From positions 70,804,001-70,868,000 of the forward strand of contig OZ231126.1 in NCBI GenBank assembly GCA_965153355.1: DNA of 64,000 nt. The letters run 5' to 3'. Of this stretch, positions 23,570 to 35,044 are shown one piece after another. The notes beneath the pieces are model-generated. The model did no database searches, was not told the DNA's origin, and saw only the letters and a list, made by a program, of their open reading frames with translations. Made by a program: the position numbers and the translations under genes. Source of the DNA: Flaccisagitta enflata (Eukaryota > Chaetognatha > Sagittoidea > Aphragmophora). Numbering within the stretch: position 1 is the first letter of the stretch; every line of letters begins with the position of its first letter.

Positions 23570-23685
23570 TAAAACTTTCATGCAAATTTCATTGTTAACT
23601 TTTTTATAACTTTGTACCTTCATTGTCAAGATATAAGAATTTCATTATTATTGTTAACTGTCACTGCTACATAATATGAAATAAA
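23568..23685 (+). terminator. Polyadenylation signals of the element gene
   Basis: AATAAA at 23568-23573 overlaps the TAA stop (23567-23569). A second AATAAA is at 23680-23685. Confidence 0.5.
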
Positions 23686-23854
23686 TAAGATTTTGTATAA
23701 TCCATGCCTTTTTTTTTTTTTTGCCTTACCTATTTGTAAATGTAGATAAAAACTGATAGCTATGTACTAAACACAGCAAATAATTTCGATCTGTCCAAAG
23801 CAAATTTTATTGTCTCTATGAAAAAGGTGTCAAAACTGGAGAGTCTTTTGTTTT

Positions 23855-24735
<881 letters not shown>

Positions 24736-24798
24736 CCCTAATCCTCCTTCTACCATTCACTCAATTTGAAACAGGTTTTGCTACGAAGAAGCTATAAG

Positions 24799-24943
24799 GT
24801 AACAACAACAACAACAACAACAACAACAAATAACAACAACAACAATAATAATAAATAACAACAACAAATAACAACAACAACAACAACAACAAATAAATAT
24901 TAAAACAACAAATAAATAACAACAACAAACAACAACAACAACA

Positions 24944-24989
<46 letters not shown>

Positions 24990-24990
24990 C
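24799..24990. repeat. (AAC)n/(AAT) trinucleotide tract
   Basis: About 190 bp of AAC with AAT variants between the element's right end and the first ATG at 25013. It could be a 5' leader or promoter-proximal spacer for the next gene. Confidence 0.95.
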
Positions 24991-25012
24991 CATCTGAGAA
25001 ACACCGACCATC

Positions 25013-25255
25013 ATGGAGCGGACAGAAGAGAAACTCATCGCACAACCATGTCAAGACGAGCATCGGGATGAAGAGCCTCCACAGCATGAAAAGAACCAAC
25101 AGCAACAACGGTATTTCCTCCACAATTACACGGGAGCTTCACTCAGGGAAACGTCCAATATGAGCTTCGCCGACTGGCAGCGGGAGACGCTCGCTTTGAC
25201 TCGCGGCGCGACCATCATCGAGTGGAGCACTTTTAAACGCTCTTTAAAACTCTAG
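25013..25255 (+). CDS. Short ORF, likely N-terminal exon or leader of the next gene
   Basis: Eighty residues, Gln/Glu-rich at first (QHEKNQQQQRYFLHNYTG), then a less biased SFADWQRETLALTRG region ending KRSLKL. The next frame (25276) is offset by one base and is open from 25237, so a one-base indel or a small intron could join them. It could equally be a separate small protein. No domain recognised. The non-repetitive composition of the second half is the reason to list it. Confidence 0.4.
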   Translation: MERTEEKLIAQPCQDEHRDEEPPQHEKNQQQQRYFLHNYTGASLRETSNMSFADWQRETLALTRGATIIEWSTFKRSLKL

Positions 25256-25275
25256 GTCGCATTGGGCAAACTGTC

Positions 25276-26394
25276 ATGCAGTCATCCATTCCCACTTTTT
25301 TACTCATCGTAAGTGTATTTCTTTGCCTAGTCAGCCTACTTGTGGGCTTCATTTCATCCCGCTTTTTCAGTTTCATTTCCTTTTCTACTTCTAGCATTCT
25401 TACCATTTTCATTTTCATTTTGTTATTCTCTTCAATTTGTACCTATATACACCGCACCACGGACCACACCTTGAAGTTAGAACACAGCTTCATAGTGTTC
25501 AAACTTGTCAATGACCACGGCATTGAACTTGGGGTATCAATTGAGAAAATCCGCGAGGGAATGCTTTTCCAAATTGCCAAATCACTTGAATCGGTGAAAC
25601 AGTTTGCCAAAGGAGAAGAGCGGGGTTTTGTGGAAAATGTAAAGGCTTCAAAAAATTTGGGTTTCAATATTTTGTCATCTCTCCCCTTATCCATAGAGCT
25701 GATACTTAATTCAGAAGATCTGTTTGGTGCCTATTACCATGTTTTGATTGATAATTGCCAACAAACGGTCACTAAGTTGCTGAAAGCCATTGCGGAGAAG
25801 TCCCTTGGTCTAGAATTTTGTATCCCTGGATCGGATGTTAAAGTCAAGATAGATGATGAGGAGGCTGTCACTTTTGTCCAAAAACTTTTCCCAAATTGGC
25901 GTGACGGAAAGACGCAACTTTTCCCTGAAATTCCAGATCCCTTTGCAATCATTGTCAAAGAATTATCAAACATAGAGACAGCAGATAATGCCATTTATCA
26001 GTTTCTAGGCTTCAAACAAAGGATTGTCAATGTGCTTTGTCGGTTTTTGACTGTGAAAAAGGGTGAATTTCTGAAGGGGCGAAATGCATTGTTGACAAAA
26101 CTAAGCCAGTCGTCCTTCAAAAAATCTCTCCAGGGTGCTGGTACCTTCTCAGGTTCAGTGATAATTGATACTATTTCAAGCATGTGGAGCAACACTTTGG
26201 ACATCGTCGCTGTTATTGACCGTCTAGGAGTTGTCATTTTCCATTTCCCCGATAATGAGGATCGTAAAGATACCATCACTTTAGTCAAGGAGAAAATGGA
26301 ACTTGTGTCCAAAATCGAAGATCTCTCAAAAGAGGGTGGAAAGAGAATCCATGCTGTCACCATAACGCGCGACTCAAAGGTCACCAGATGCTAG
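25276..26394 (+). CDS. Membrane-anchored protein with possible permuted papain-like domain (N-terminal half of a split gene)
   Basis: 372 residues. Residues 7-58 are two hydrophobic segments with IHR at their end, so membrane attachment is likely unless this region is a pyrimidine-rich intron (GTAAGT at 25309, CAG near 25370). Then come a hairpin beginning LEHSFIVFKLV (His70) and a helix YYHVLIDNCQQTVTKLLKAI (Cys161). A His on the first strand, later Asn-Cys-Gln at the start of a helix, is the order of circularly permuted NlpC/P60, LRAT and PPPDE-type thiol enzymes. I infer that fold from these two motifs only. The rest is unassigned alpha/beta sequence. The TAG at 26392 lies in a tandem duplication, and the same frame continues open to 28074, so this is probably half of a ~930-residue protein. 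Confidence 0.65.
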   Translation: MQSSIPTFLLIVSVFLCLVSLLVGFISSRFFSFISFSTSSILTIFIFILLFSSICTYIHRTTDHTLKLEHSFIVFKLVNDHGIELGVSIEKIREGMLFQIAKSLESVKQFAKGEERGFVENVKASKNLGFNILSSLPLSIELILNSEDLFGAYYHVLIDNCQQTVTKLLKAIAEKSLGLEFCIPGSDVKVKIDDEEAVTFVQKLFPNWRDGKTQLFPEIPDPFAIIVKELSNIETADNAIYQFLGFKQRIVNVLCRFLTVKKGEFLKGRNALLTKLSQSSFKKSLQGAGTFSGSVIIDTISSMWSNTLDIVAVIDRLGVVIFHFPDNEDRKDTITLVKEKMELVSKIEDLSKEGGKRIHAVTITRDSKVTRC

Positions 26395-26407
26395 GTCACC
26401 AGATGCT
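26378..26407 (+). repeat. Perfect 15 nt tandem duplication creating a TAG stop
   Basis: AGGTCACCAGATGCT occurs twice, back to back (26378-26392 and 26393-26407). The junction spells TGC TAG GTC in the frame of the preceding gene. Fifteen is a multiple of three, so frame is kept on both sides. With one copy, the two flanking open frames become continuous. Confidence 0.95.
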
Positions 26408-26436
26408 TATCAATTAAAGAAAGCAATCAGGGTTTT

Positions 26437-28074
26437 ATGATAAGTCTAGAAGCTGCTGCCAAGGCAACAGACGATGATTTGGATGAATTGCTGAGGAAAT
26501 GCTTGCAACAACTGTCTGGTAAAGTTGCATCTCTTTCGTCTTCCCCTGTGAAAAAAACTGCCGCTCACGCGCCGCTTCACAGATTCACATCGAAGTTGTT
26601 TTTGCTGCAAAACATGGAGAACAAAGATGTCCTCATTCACAATCGTCTCATGAAACAAGAGTTTGGCCAAGAAGAATTTGTTGTCTGGACACCAAAACAG
26701 AATCAAATCATCCAAGAGGCAAGAGATACCTTTCTGAAAGGGGATCAGTCCAAAATTCACTGGATTGTCCAAGGATGTTATGGTAGTGGAAAGACCTTGC
26801 TTCTCATGCAATTGGCAAAAGAATTCATCGAGAGTGGAAAGGAAGGAAACGTTTTTATTTCTGTAGACGATTATTATGAAAATTTAACAGAAATGCTGCG
26901 CAAATATATTTCTGAAAAACAGTTGGAAAATCGAGTCATTGTCGGTGAAAAACCCAAATGCGATGACCAATTTGGATTCGTGTTGGTTGACGAGTTCATC
27001 TTTCATTGGCAAGGCATACAGCCTTTTCAAAAGAAACTTCTCCTTCCATTTAATGATCGTAAGCCATCACTCGTCTTATTCACGAGTGAGTCAACAGTCG
27101 AAGTGAATGAGCAAAAAAATCATTACTTCAAAAGTGTTAGTTGGCTGCGTGATATGAAATTCCCAGTCAAACCTCTTGACGGTAATCTTCGTTCTTCGGC
27201 TGAGATCGTAACATTTGCAAGAATTTATCAAAAATATCTCAAACAAGTCAATTGGGACCCCGGTGAGCCGGTCCGTTCATCGCTCGAGTGGAAATCGGGT
27301 CGACCCAGAAGTACGCTATTCCAGGATGATTCCAACGACCGACTGTCGTTTTTGCAAGACTGCGTCAAAGAAATAACGGATTTGGCAATCCACGGAAAAA
27401 CTGTCATGGTTTCACCTTACCTTCATTTCTCACTGCGAGTCGTACTCGAGGATTTCTGCAAAAATATCAGAAATGTATCATTCAGTTATTCCCAAGAGAT
27501 TCTTGGTTGTCAATATCCATGCGTGATCATCATCTTGGATATGTTCACTTGTTTACCCCCTCTGAAGTCTCTCGTCGATTCCATGACTCGAGCGACGACT
27601 TCTCTTCATTTCTTCGTTAACACTTCCACGGAACCGATGCGCATCAACGGGATTCCGTCATCTCGACTAGAAGTTTGTCTCAAGCGCGACGTCGAATCGA
27701 GATTGAGACAATTGATTTCCGACGTTGATTCAATTGATAAGAAAGTTCTCATCGCTGACGCTTCTGATCTCCTCCGGAAGTCATTCATTGACAAGATCAA
27801 AGAGAAAGTCACGATGGTAAATTCGATTCGATGGAAAACGTGGCCGGAATTCGGAGAAGCCACGAAAGAATTTTCACTTCTTGTTCAAATCCAACCGGAA
27901 AAAGTGCTTGCCACAAGTGTCGCATTTTGCAGCTTTCCTCCTTACATTCAACTCATGCTCGTTGGTGAGGGTTCATGCATGGCTGAAACATACGATCAAG
28001 ACAGATTGAGAAAAATAGTGATAGATTTTTTCAAGTCTCAGTCTGAGGAAATGTCAGTGCCAGTGGACGAGTGA
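26437..28074 (+). CDS. SF1-helicase-like P-loop ATPase (C-terminal half of a split gene)
   Basis: 545 residues from this Met; the frame is already open from the stop at 26392. Residues 85-92 TPKQNQII resemble a Q motif. Residues 113-120 GCYGSGKT are a Walker A, and 182-187 VLVDEF a Walker B with the DE pair. Residues 249-262 GNLRSSAEIVTFAR resemble motif IV, 350-368 (YSQEILGCQYP then VIIILD) motif V, and 381-396 DSMTRATTSLHFFVNT motif VI, where the Arg contacts ATP in the family. The order fits superfamily 1 helicases and their DUF2075-like relatives. Motif III is not clear, so unwinding is unproven. The C-terminal ~150 residues are unassigned. The second half is richer in CpG than the first. 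Same frame as the papain-like half upstream, so a fused protein is likely. Confidence 0.75.
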   Translation: MISLEAAAKATDDDLDELLRKCLQQLSGKVASLSSSPVKKTAAHAPLHRFTSKLFLLQNMENKDVLIHNRLMKQEFGQEEFVVWTPKQNQIIQEARDTFLKGDQSKIHWIVQGCYGSGKTLLLMQLAKEFIESGKEGNVFISVDDYYENLTEMLRKYISEKQLENRVIVGEKPKCDDQFGFVLVDEFIFHWQGIQPFQKKLLLPFNDRKPSLVLFTSESTVEVNEQKNHYFKSVSWLRDMKFPVKPLDGNLRSSAEIVTFARIYQKYLKQVNWDPGEPVRSSLEWKSGRPRSTLFQDDSNDRLSFLQDCVKEITDLAIHGKTVMVSPYLHFSLRVVLEDFCKNIRNVSFSYSQEILGCQYPCVIIILDMFTCLPPLKSLVDSMTRATTSLHFFVNTSTEPMRINGIPSSRLEVCLKRDVESRLRQLISDVDSIDKKVLIADASDLLRKSFIDKIKEKVTMVNSIRWKTWPEFGEATKEFSLLVQIQPEKVLATSVAFCSFPPYIQLMLVGEGSCMAETYDQDRLRKIVIDFFKSQSEEMSVPVDE

Positions 28075-28439
28075 TGATCACTTCTTCTATTTTCTTCCAC
28101 CTGTACTTTACCCTGAGAGTCCGTTGGTTGGTGAATAGTTTGGTCTGTTGCACGTCTCGTCAGTTCATCCACAGCATTTCATTTTTTGGCGGACTAAAAA
28201 GAGTTTTTTTTTTTGCATCTTTACTTCCTTGGAATAAGCTATGTATCCTAGATATGCAATAGTTAAGCACTTCTACAAACATGAAAAACTGATTAATGAT
28301 TAACATCAAAGACCACAACGGTTAAGTGTCCATGTAAAACCCTCGTACAGTTACATCCCGCCATAACGGATACAAGAATAACAGAAATATTGATCCATTC
28401 AGCTCATTTCTCTTTTATTTCCCTATATTGTTGATGATG

Positions 28440-29030
28440 GAAATCTGTCTGTAACATGAGTGAACTGTCTGTCTGTCTGTCTGTCTGTCACATGATGGAA
28501 ATCCGAAAAAAATCTGAAAATCAAATCATCCAAAAAAAAATCTGAAAATTTGACCATCTCGTAATCTGATCATCTGATAATCTTTTGATCATCCGATCAT
28601 CTGATCATTTGATCTTAAGTGCCATTTCAAGGTCATTTTAAGTCATTTTAAGTTGTTTCAAGACAATTTACATTCAGTCCTTTGGTCTCATCTCAGATAA
28701 TGAACCTCACTCTTTTGATTGCTTTGTTTACTTTTTTTTATTTCCAGTCCTAGCTCTGGAATACTTGAAATACTTGCTTGAATAGAGTATCTTAAAGAAT
28801 TCCAGTTGAACATTTTTTTCTCTTTGTAGCCTGAGGCGTGACATTATTTTTTCAATCGGGAAGAGGAAAAAGAATAATTTTAAAAGAAAATATCTAATTC
28901 TGGTATAGTTAAGACAACATGAGCTTTACCTATGCAACAAGTGTTCTGAGGTTTCTCCTATGTTTAGTCTTTTAGTCTTCTTGTCTTTTAGTCTTATGGT
29001 CTCAACAACCGCACGCGACTGTCATTCAGA
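28440..29030 (+). repeat. CTGT run and R1-like degenerate sequence
   Basis: A short (CTGT)n lies at 28463-28487, GATCATCTGATCAT repeats at 28560-28620, and TCATTTTAAG units at 28630-28670. GTCTTTTAGTCTT units end in ACCGCACGCGACTG at about 29020, which is the R1 right end. No gene is seen from 28075 to 29500. Confidence 0.55.
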
Positions 29031-29480
29031 ACTTTTGATTTCGCCGCCTTTCCCTTGTCTAATTTCCATTCAAAATATTCTCTGTTATTGAATAACAAGA
29101 AAAAGATTATCTTAAACATTAACAAGTGATGTTAGATAGAAGAAGGAAGTCGTAGTCTTTCAGGGCAATTCATCTAAAATCCTTTTCACTCTTAACTTAA
29201 TAGAAAGAAATAGGAAAAATACAAAACAAAGAAAATTCTAAACTTCATGAAATATGCAGGGTAAGACCCTTTTTTACCCTCTCCCAGCGGCACGAGTTTT
29301 TATTCATGGAGGTGTTGGCCTTGTTTTTCTGATGAATCATGGGACGTATGTCATCACCAACAAACGGACTGGCCAAGGATCCAAATGGCATATGCATCAC
29401 TGCCCCTGCCCAGTGGTACACGATTTGACATGTTGATTGAATGATCGATTTTCAGCGTAGGTCTTGAAACTCTTTTCCAT
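29030..29480. other. No recognised feature
   Basis: Includes a GGTGTTGGCCTTGTTTTTCT fragment like the R1 tail (29309) and a CACTGCCCCTGCCCAGTGG piece (29399). No coding evidence. Confidence 0.4.
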
Positions 29481-29529
29481 TCATTGTCCTTAATCAGTTT
29501 GTCATTACGCGTTTTCCATCATCTTTTAT

Positions 29530-29672
29530 TATGTCATTATCTTTCTATTGTCATTATCTTTGTTTCTGTCATCATCTTTGCTTTTGTCATTATCTTTGCT
29601 TTTTTCATTATTTTTGACTATGTCATTATCTTTCTTATGTCATTACTTTTGCATTTGTCATTACCGTCGTTT
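29530..29672. repeat. ~18 bp minisatellite (TGTCATTATCTTTGCTTT)
   Basis: Seven or eight degenerate units of TGTCATTATCTTTGCTTT-type sequence. Confidence 0.8.
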
Positions 29673-29761
29673 CCTATCCATTGAACGATTCCTCTGTTCT
29701 CCTCTTTTTCCATTATCGCTCATCTCTACCTCATTAATCGCGAGGATTTCTTGAGAAGCAG

Positions 29762-29762
29762 C

Positions 29763-29805
<43 letters not shown>

Positions 29806-29970
29806 GACAGACAGAGACAGAGACAGAGAGAGAGACAGACAGAGACAGAGAGACGGAGGGAGACAGAGAGAGACAGAGAGAGACAGAAAGACAGACAGAG
29901 ACAAAGAAACAGAGACTAAGACAGAGAGATAAAGGCAGAGCAACAGAGACAGAGACAGAGAGGAAAAGAA
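29762..29970. repeat. GA / GACA microsatellite
   Basis: A GA run passes into (CAGA)n and degenerate GAGACAGA. Confidence 0.9.
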
Positions 29971-30436
29971 ATTCAGTCTTACAGTTACAATTGCAGAATG
30001 CCTAAGGCCGTAATACAATGTAATTCCAGATGCAATGAAGCGCCATATACAGTTGCAACCCGCTATACCGTACCCATGAGTAGAGTTTGGAGTTTCAAAC
30101 GAAATCATCTAGTGGCATATAACGGAAGTATAATTGAGATTATATGCATAGAAGGCGTATAAGTGAGTTTTTAGCCTAAAAAACGCTTTTTAACGTTCTT
30201 TTACTATTATTACAATTACTACTATTTTTAAGATGAAATGAGTTTCCCAGTGCCTGTGATGCATCGTTGACTCTTTAGGAGAATACTTAAGCAAAGCATG
30301 GTGGTGTTTTTTCATTAAAATGTTCTCATTTGCTTTTCGTCAATATTATAAAAGAAAATAGAAATTTTGTTACTATTTTCTAGTTATGGATTAAGATTAT
30401 TAAGAGCATGGCCATCGACATGATATTTTCGTTTTG

Positions 30437-30440
<4 letters not shown>

Positions 30441-30526
<86 letters not shown>

Positions 30527-30545
30527 ACACACACACACACAGACA
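30441..30545. repeat. (GA)n-(CA)n microsatellite
   Basis: About 83 bp of GA followed directly by ACACAC and a CAGACC end. Confidence 0.95.
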
Positions 30546-30677
30546 GACCCAGACCAAGATCGAGACTTGAACAGAATAAAGGACAATTCATAAAGGACAA
30601 TTCATAAAAATATGTTTGGCCATTTGATTTTTTCTTGCTACTTAGTCTCGTCTATGGGTCCTTTGATATTCTTTCTT

Positions 30678-30824
<147 letters not shown>

Positions 30825-30939
30825 ACTCACAAACAGACTCCTTTCAGCGTTTCTTTTGGGATGATACAATCTGGATATAAGCATGAGGGAGAATCATCGA
30901 TCATTTATTTTACTTTTTTTTCCTGTTATCAAAACAAAT

Positions 30940-31325
30940 CAACTGAAATCAAAATAAATCAAAATATGAAATATAATTATTGAAATAACTACTAAGAATT
31001 TGATTAACAAAATATGGGTAAAAAACATTAGATATCAATGAAAGAGATAAAAAAGTGACAAAAGAATTATTAAAAGTATGGTACATTGAAAAGAAAAAAA
31101 TTAATACAAAGTAATGAATGATATATGAAAATAAACAATGAAACATAAAAAGAAAAAAAAAAACAAATAAAAAATGAAAAATGAAAAAAAAGTAAAAGAA
31201 AAAGTGAAAAGTGAAAATCAAAAAGTGAAAGTGAAAAGTAAAAAATGAAAAGTGAATCATGAAATATGAAATATGAAAACTGATGAAAAAAAAATAGAAA
31301 TGAAAAATGAAAAAAATCTTTTGAT
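30940..31325. repeat. Purine-strand-biased A-rich tract
   Basis: From about 30960 to 31320 the + strand is almost entirely A with scattered G and T, in GAAAAGTGAAAA and ATGAAAAATG units. Strand asymmetry is marked over about 350 bp. Confidence 0.7.
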
Positions 31326-33400
31326 GCTAGCAAAAATTTCAGGAAATTTTTATCAAATTTTCCAAATGATCACAGGAAATCCACTATGAATTCCCTGAAT
31401 CTTACTACTCCTTCATTGCCAAGTGAAAAATCTGAAAAACGCCAAAAGAGAACGCATTTTGGCGCCAGATACGTTTTTGCGTCTCATCTGCCACTTCCGG
31501 TAGAGGTGGCGGATAAAAAAGCGTATAGGTCAACTCTACCCATGAGTTACGCAAATTTGCTTATAGTGGATATGGATGAAGTTGATTGTAAAGTCTTTAA
31601 TTATTGCACCCCCTTGATGTATTCACTTTTAATTCTCTATCATGGCAAATTTGATTGCTGCAGACACAATTTTATAGACCCTTGACATCCGCTACCACGG
31701 GGTTCCACTGTATGACGAACTTACGATAGTGAACAATTGTCAGACAAAATTCAAAATTATTGTCACTGTCTTATCTTGTATTGATACTTCGTCTCCTGCA
31801 CCTTGAGACGAACATTGTTGCGAATCATTTACGGCTATTTGTAATTTCTACAATTCTTCTCCATTCCTTGATAATATCCATTCTATCGTAATCTCATTTG
31901 TTTCTTTTTGTATATCAAACATTGACATTCTATTCTTCTTCTTTTCTGAGTGCGCTTAGCGCTAGACACCAAACAAAGAGGAAAAGAGTGGATCGTGTAC
32001 AGACGTGGTATTGCAGACAATGAGCAAAACAATTCTTATGACGATGAGAGTGAAGAAGCTAGAGGGAAGACATAAACATAAGTTCTAACAGGGTGTGCAT
32101 AAAATTTGGCAAAAACATTAAAGCACAAAAACCACACTTTTTGATGGCCCAGTAACACGAAATCTGAGGTGTAACCTCCTAATTAGTTATACTGTATGAT
32201 AGAATGTGCAGTTTTTCAAAAAAACAATCTTGGTTGGCAAAAGAATGAATTATGCTCTAGTCAAATTTTCCTATTTCACAGAATTTTTACCAGTAAAACA
32301 AAGCTGAGGATATCCATCATTAAGCTTAATATTAATATTACATCCTAATCAGTATCCCAAAGTGGTCAATTCATTGAGGGGTAATCACCATAGAAGCAGT
32401 ATGGTCATTCTGACTCAAAATTGGCTCAGAACAATTATAAAAAATCAACTAAAACAATATAAAGTCACTATCAATTTTGTTTTGTTCATCAGACCCCAGA
32501 CCACCCTAAATTGACCTTTCCTCCCCTTTACTGATTTCAATTCATGAAGTCTTGCTGCCTGTAGGCAAATAGATTTATGAAACCAACATATCAAAGCTAT
32601 ATTTTTATAAAAAAATCATTTGAAAACAGTTTAAGATTGTTCTTAATAAAATTTTGCCAAATTTTTTGCACAGCCTGTTATGGAGCACCGCCATTGCGCA
32701 CCTGCTATCACTGTATCTTAGAATGCCCGCCCTAAAGGCATGAAACATGGTCTATCAATGATATTGAAATCATTTCTGTATTGGCTTTAGGCCATGGCCT
32801 GGCTGTACTATGACTAGTTTAATCCCTTGAAATGCACTCTAGTAAAGTTCACCTGTAAAAAAATATCGGTTCTTTTTCAACCTTCAGATAGCTGGTGGCC
32901 TTAACACTAATAGCGGGTGAGCCCTGGCGAGGTTCGACTGTATCAGTAAACATACAAACCCTGCAGACCAAATGAAATGGAAATGCCATCCACGAGCAGA
33001 TTACAAATACAAAGGAGAGGGATCATAAATTGGTCGTTGTGTCGAGGTTCTGACATGTCATTAGTGAGTTGGCAATTGGAACTCCATTAATTTCATTGTC
33101 AACCGATGTAATTGTAAGAGAGAGACTTTTCTCTGATTTACCATTCATGGGAGTTCAAAAGTTAAAATGTTGGTTGATCCGAAAATCGAAATACATACTT
33201 ACATATGATTGTTTTTATGTTTATATGACCATGAAGTGAATCCACACCTAGAACAAAAAGAATCAGAGCTTGCCGCAAATCAATTAGATGACATTGAAAG
33301 CTAGGACAATCCAAATAGTCGCAGACGATTGGACATGGGCGTTAATGCAAAAAAACCGCTCGCAAACTGAAAAAAAGAAACGGTCAAATTGAATAGAGAC
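31326..33400. other. No gene seen; isolated MITE-end fragments
   Basis: CCACGGGGTTCCACTGTA (31696) and GGCGAGGTTCGACTGTA (32926) look like solo M3-type ends. No coding sequence is supported. Confidence 0.4.
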
Positions 33401-33414
33401 CGACACAGCAACGT

Positions 33415-33585
33415 ACGGACTAAACAAGGCCGGATACACGGCAAGACAGTCGCGGACGGTTGGGCAGGGTTCGTAATGCAAAAACCCCTTGCAATTCAAA
33501 AAATACTTGTGACCGACCTACCGACCGATCGACGGACCGACCGACACGGCAAGGTGTAGAGTCGCATAGCACGCGACTAAAAACG
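33415..33585 (-). repeat. R1 family repeat copy
   Basis: AACAAGGCCGGATACACGGC is the tail complement, then GCAAAAACCCC and CGACCGACCTACCGACCGA repeats, then TAGAGTCGCATAGCACGCGA as the head complement. Confidence 0.75.
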
Positions 33586-34300
33586 TAATAACCTTAACAT
33601 TTCGCACAGTCAGCGTTAATTCATTGCCACCGAGCGCGTCCATATAATGCGTAGAATCTTATTCATTCTGTCACCCGCTTGCACTTTTGAAAGTCGTGCC
33701 CGGTAGTAAATAAGTAATCATCTGTGCCACAATTTGGGGCCGCAGATTAAGCGCGCGCTTTCTGGTTTTTTCGTTATCGCGCAGGAGGCAATCGTGCATC
33801 AAATACTAGATTGCACGTCCTGCTTTCGATCTTCGGCTGTTGACCCAATTTGACAAGTAATCTCGGCAGGCATTTTGCCACGAGTATGGAGCCCATTCTA
33901 TCTAATAAAACGAGTGCTTCACCTTCCTTCCCTTCTCTCCTTCTCGTGCAACTAATGAAAGTTGAAACAACATTGCCCTTATAAAAGTAGGCCAGAATTC
34001 TCCAATTAACAAAGGATGAAAGCCTTGCAAGCTTTCACGAAGCTTATCTAGATTGCTCACAACTATCCTTACTAATGACAACAAAGCTTACTGACAAAAC
34101 AGCTTGACTGCATACCTCATTAGCATAGGGTTGGACAGGCCTATACCATTTAGTACACAAAAAATATCTTTCATAGGTTACAATCAAATATTACTTAACG
34201 AACTGACAGTACTGACACTAGCAATATTAATTAGAAACTATACCCCTTAGAGGCAAGAATCGAGGTACAACCAACTGGGACCGCCAATATTCTCTACCAA
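33586..34300. other. No recognised feature
   Basis: Unique-looking sequence with no open frame that I can support. Confidence 0.4.
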
Positions 34301-34335
34301 GGTAATGTTTCACATCGATTCCAATTTCATTTCTC

Positions 34336-34338
34336 TCC

Positions 34339-34370
<32 letters not shown>

Positions 34371-34540
34371 GCCTGTCTGTCTGTCTGTCTGTCTGTCTGT
34401 CAAACTGCCCGACTGTCTGTCTGTCTGTCTGTCACTTTGTTCACCCGTCTTTCTGTTCGTTTGTCGTCTGTTCGGTCTGTCTGTCCGTTCGTCTGTCTGT
34501 CTGTCTGCCTGTCTGTCTGTATTTTTGTCTGTCCAGCTTT
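34336..34540. repeat. (CTGT)n microsatellite
   Basis: Long, partly degenerate CTGT array reading Cys-Leu-Ser-Val in one frame. Confidence 0.95.
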
Positions 34541-34711
34541 CTTTCTTTCTTTCTTTCTTTCTCTCTTTCTTTCTTTCTTTCTCTCTTTCTTTCTTTCTAT
34601 TTTTATTTCTTTCTTTCCTTCTCACTTTTTTCTATTTTTCTTTCTTATTTTTTTTCTTTCCTTCTCTTTCTTCCTTTCTTTTTCTTTCTTTCTTTCTTTC
34701 TTTCTTTCTTA
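34541..34711. repeat. (CTTT)n microsatellite
   Basis: Directly follows the CTGT array. Degenerate CTTT/TTTTC units. Confidence 0.95.
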
Positions 34712-34814
34712 AACGTCTCTAGGGTATTTTTTGTCTGTCTGTTGGACATAGAACAAAATACTGCCTCTCTATCTTTCTCTTTGTGTATGTGTCTTTCATG
34801 GACATCATTCTCAA

Positions 34815-34870
<56 letters not shown>
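34815..34870. repeat. (CT)n microsatellite
   Basis: About 52 bp of pure CT. Confidence 0.95.
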
Positions 34871-34871
<1 letters not shown>

Positions 34872-35044
34872 AATAATAACAACGCTGTTTTCCCGAATTT
34901 TCGACGGCCCATGCCGTCTTTGTCGAGGGATTTTTTAGCCTTAAAATGTAAAAATACAAATTGTCATATCTCGTGTCAATTGAAGTCATTTTTCATATCA
35001 GAACATGCATTTTTTTCAAAATTCCACCTTTTTCATCGCCTTTT

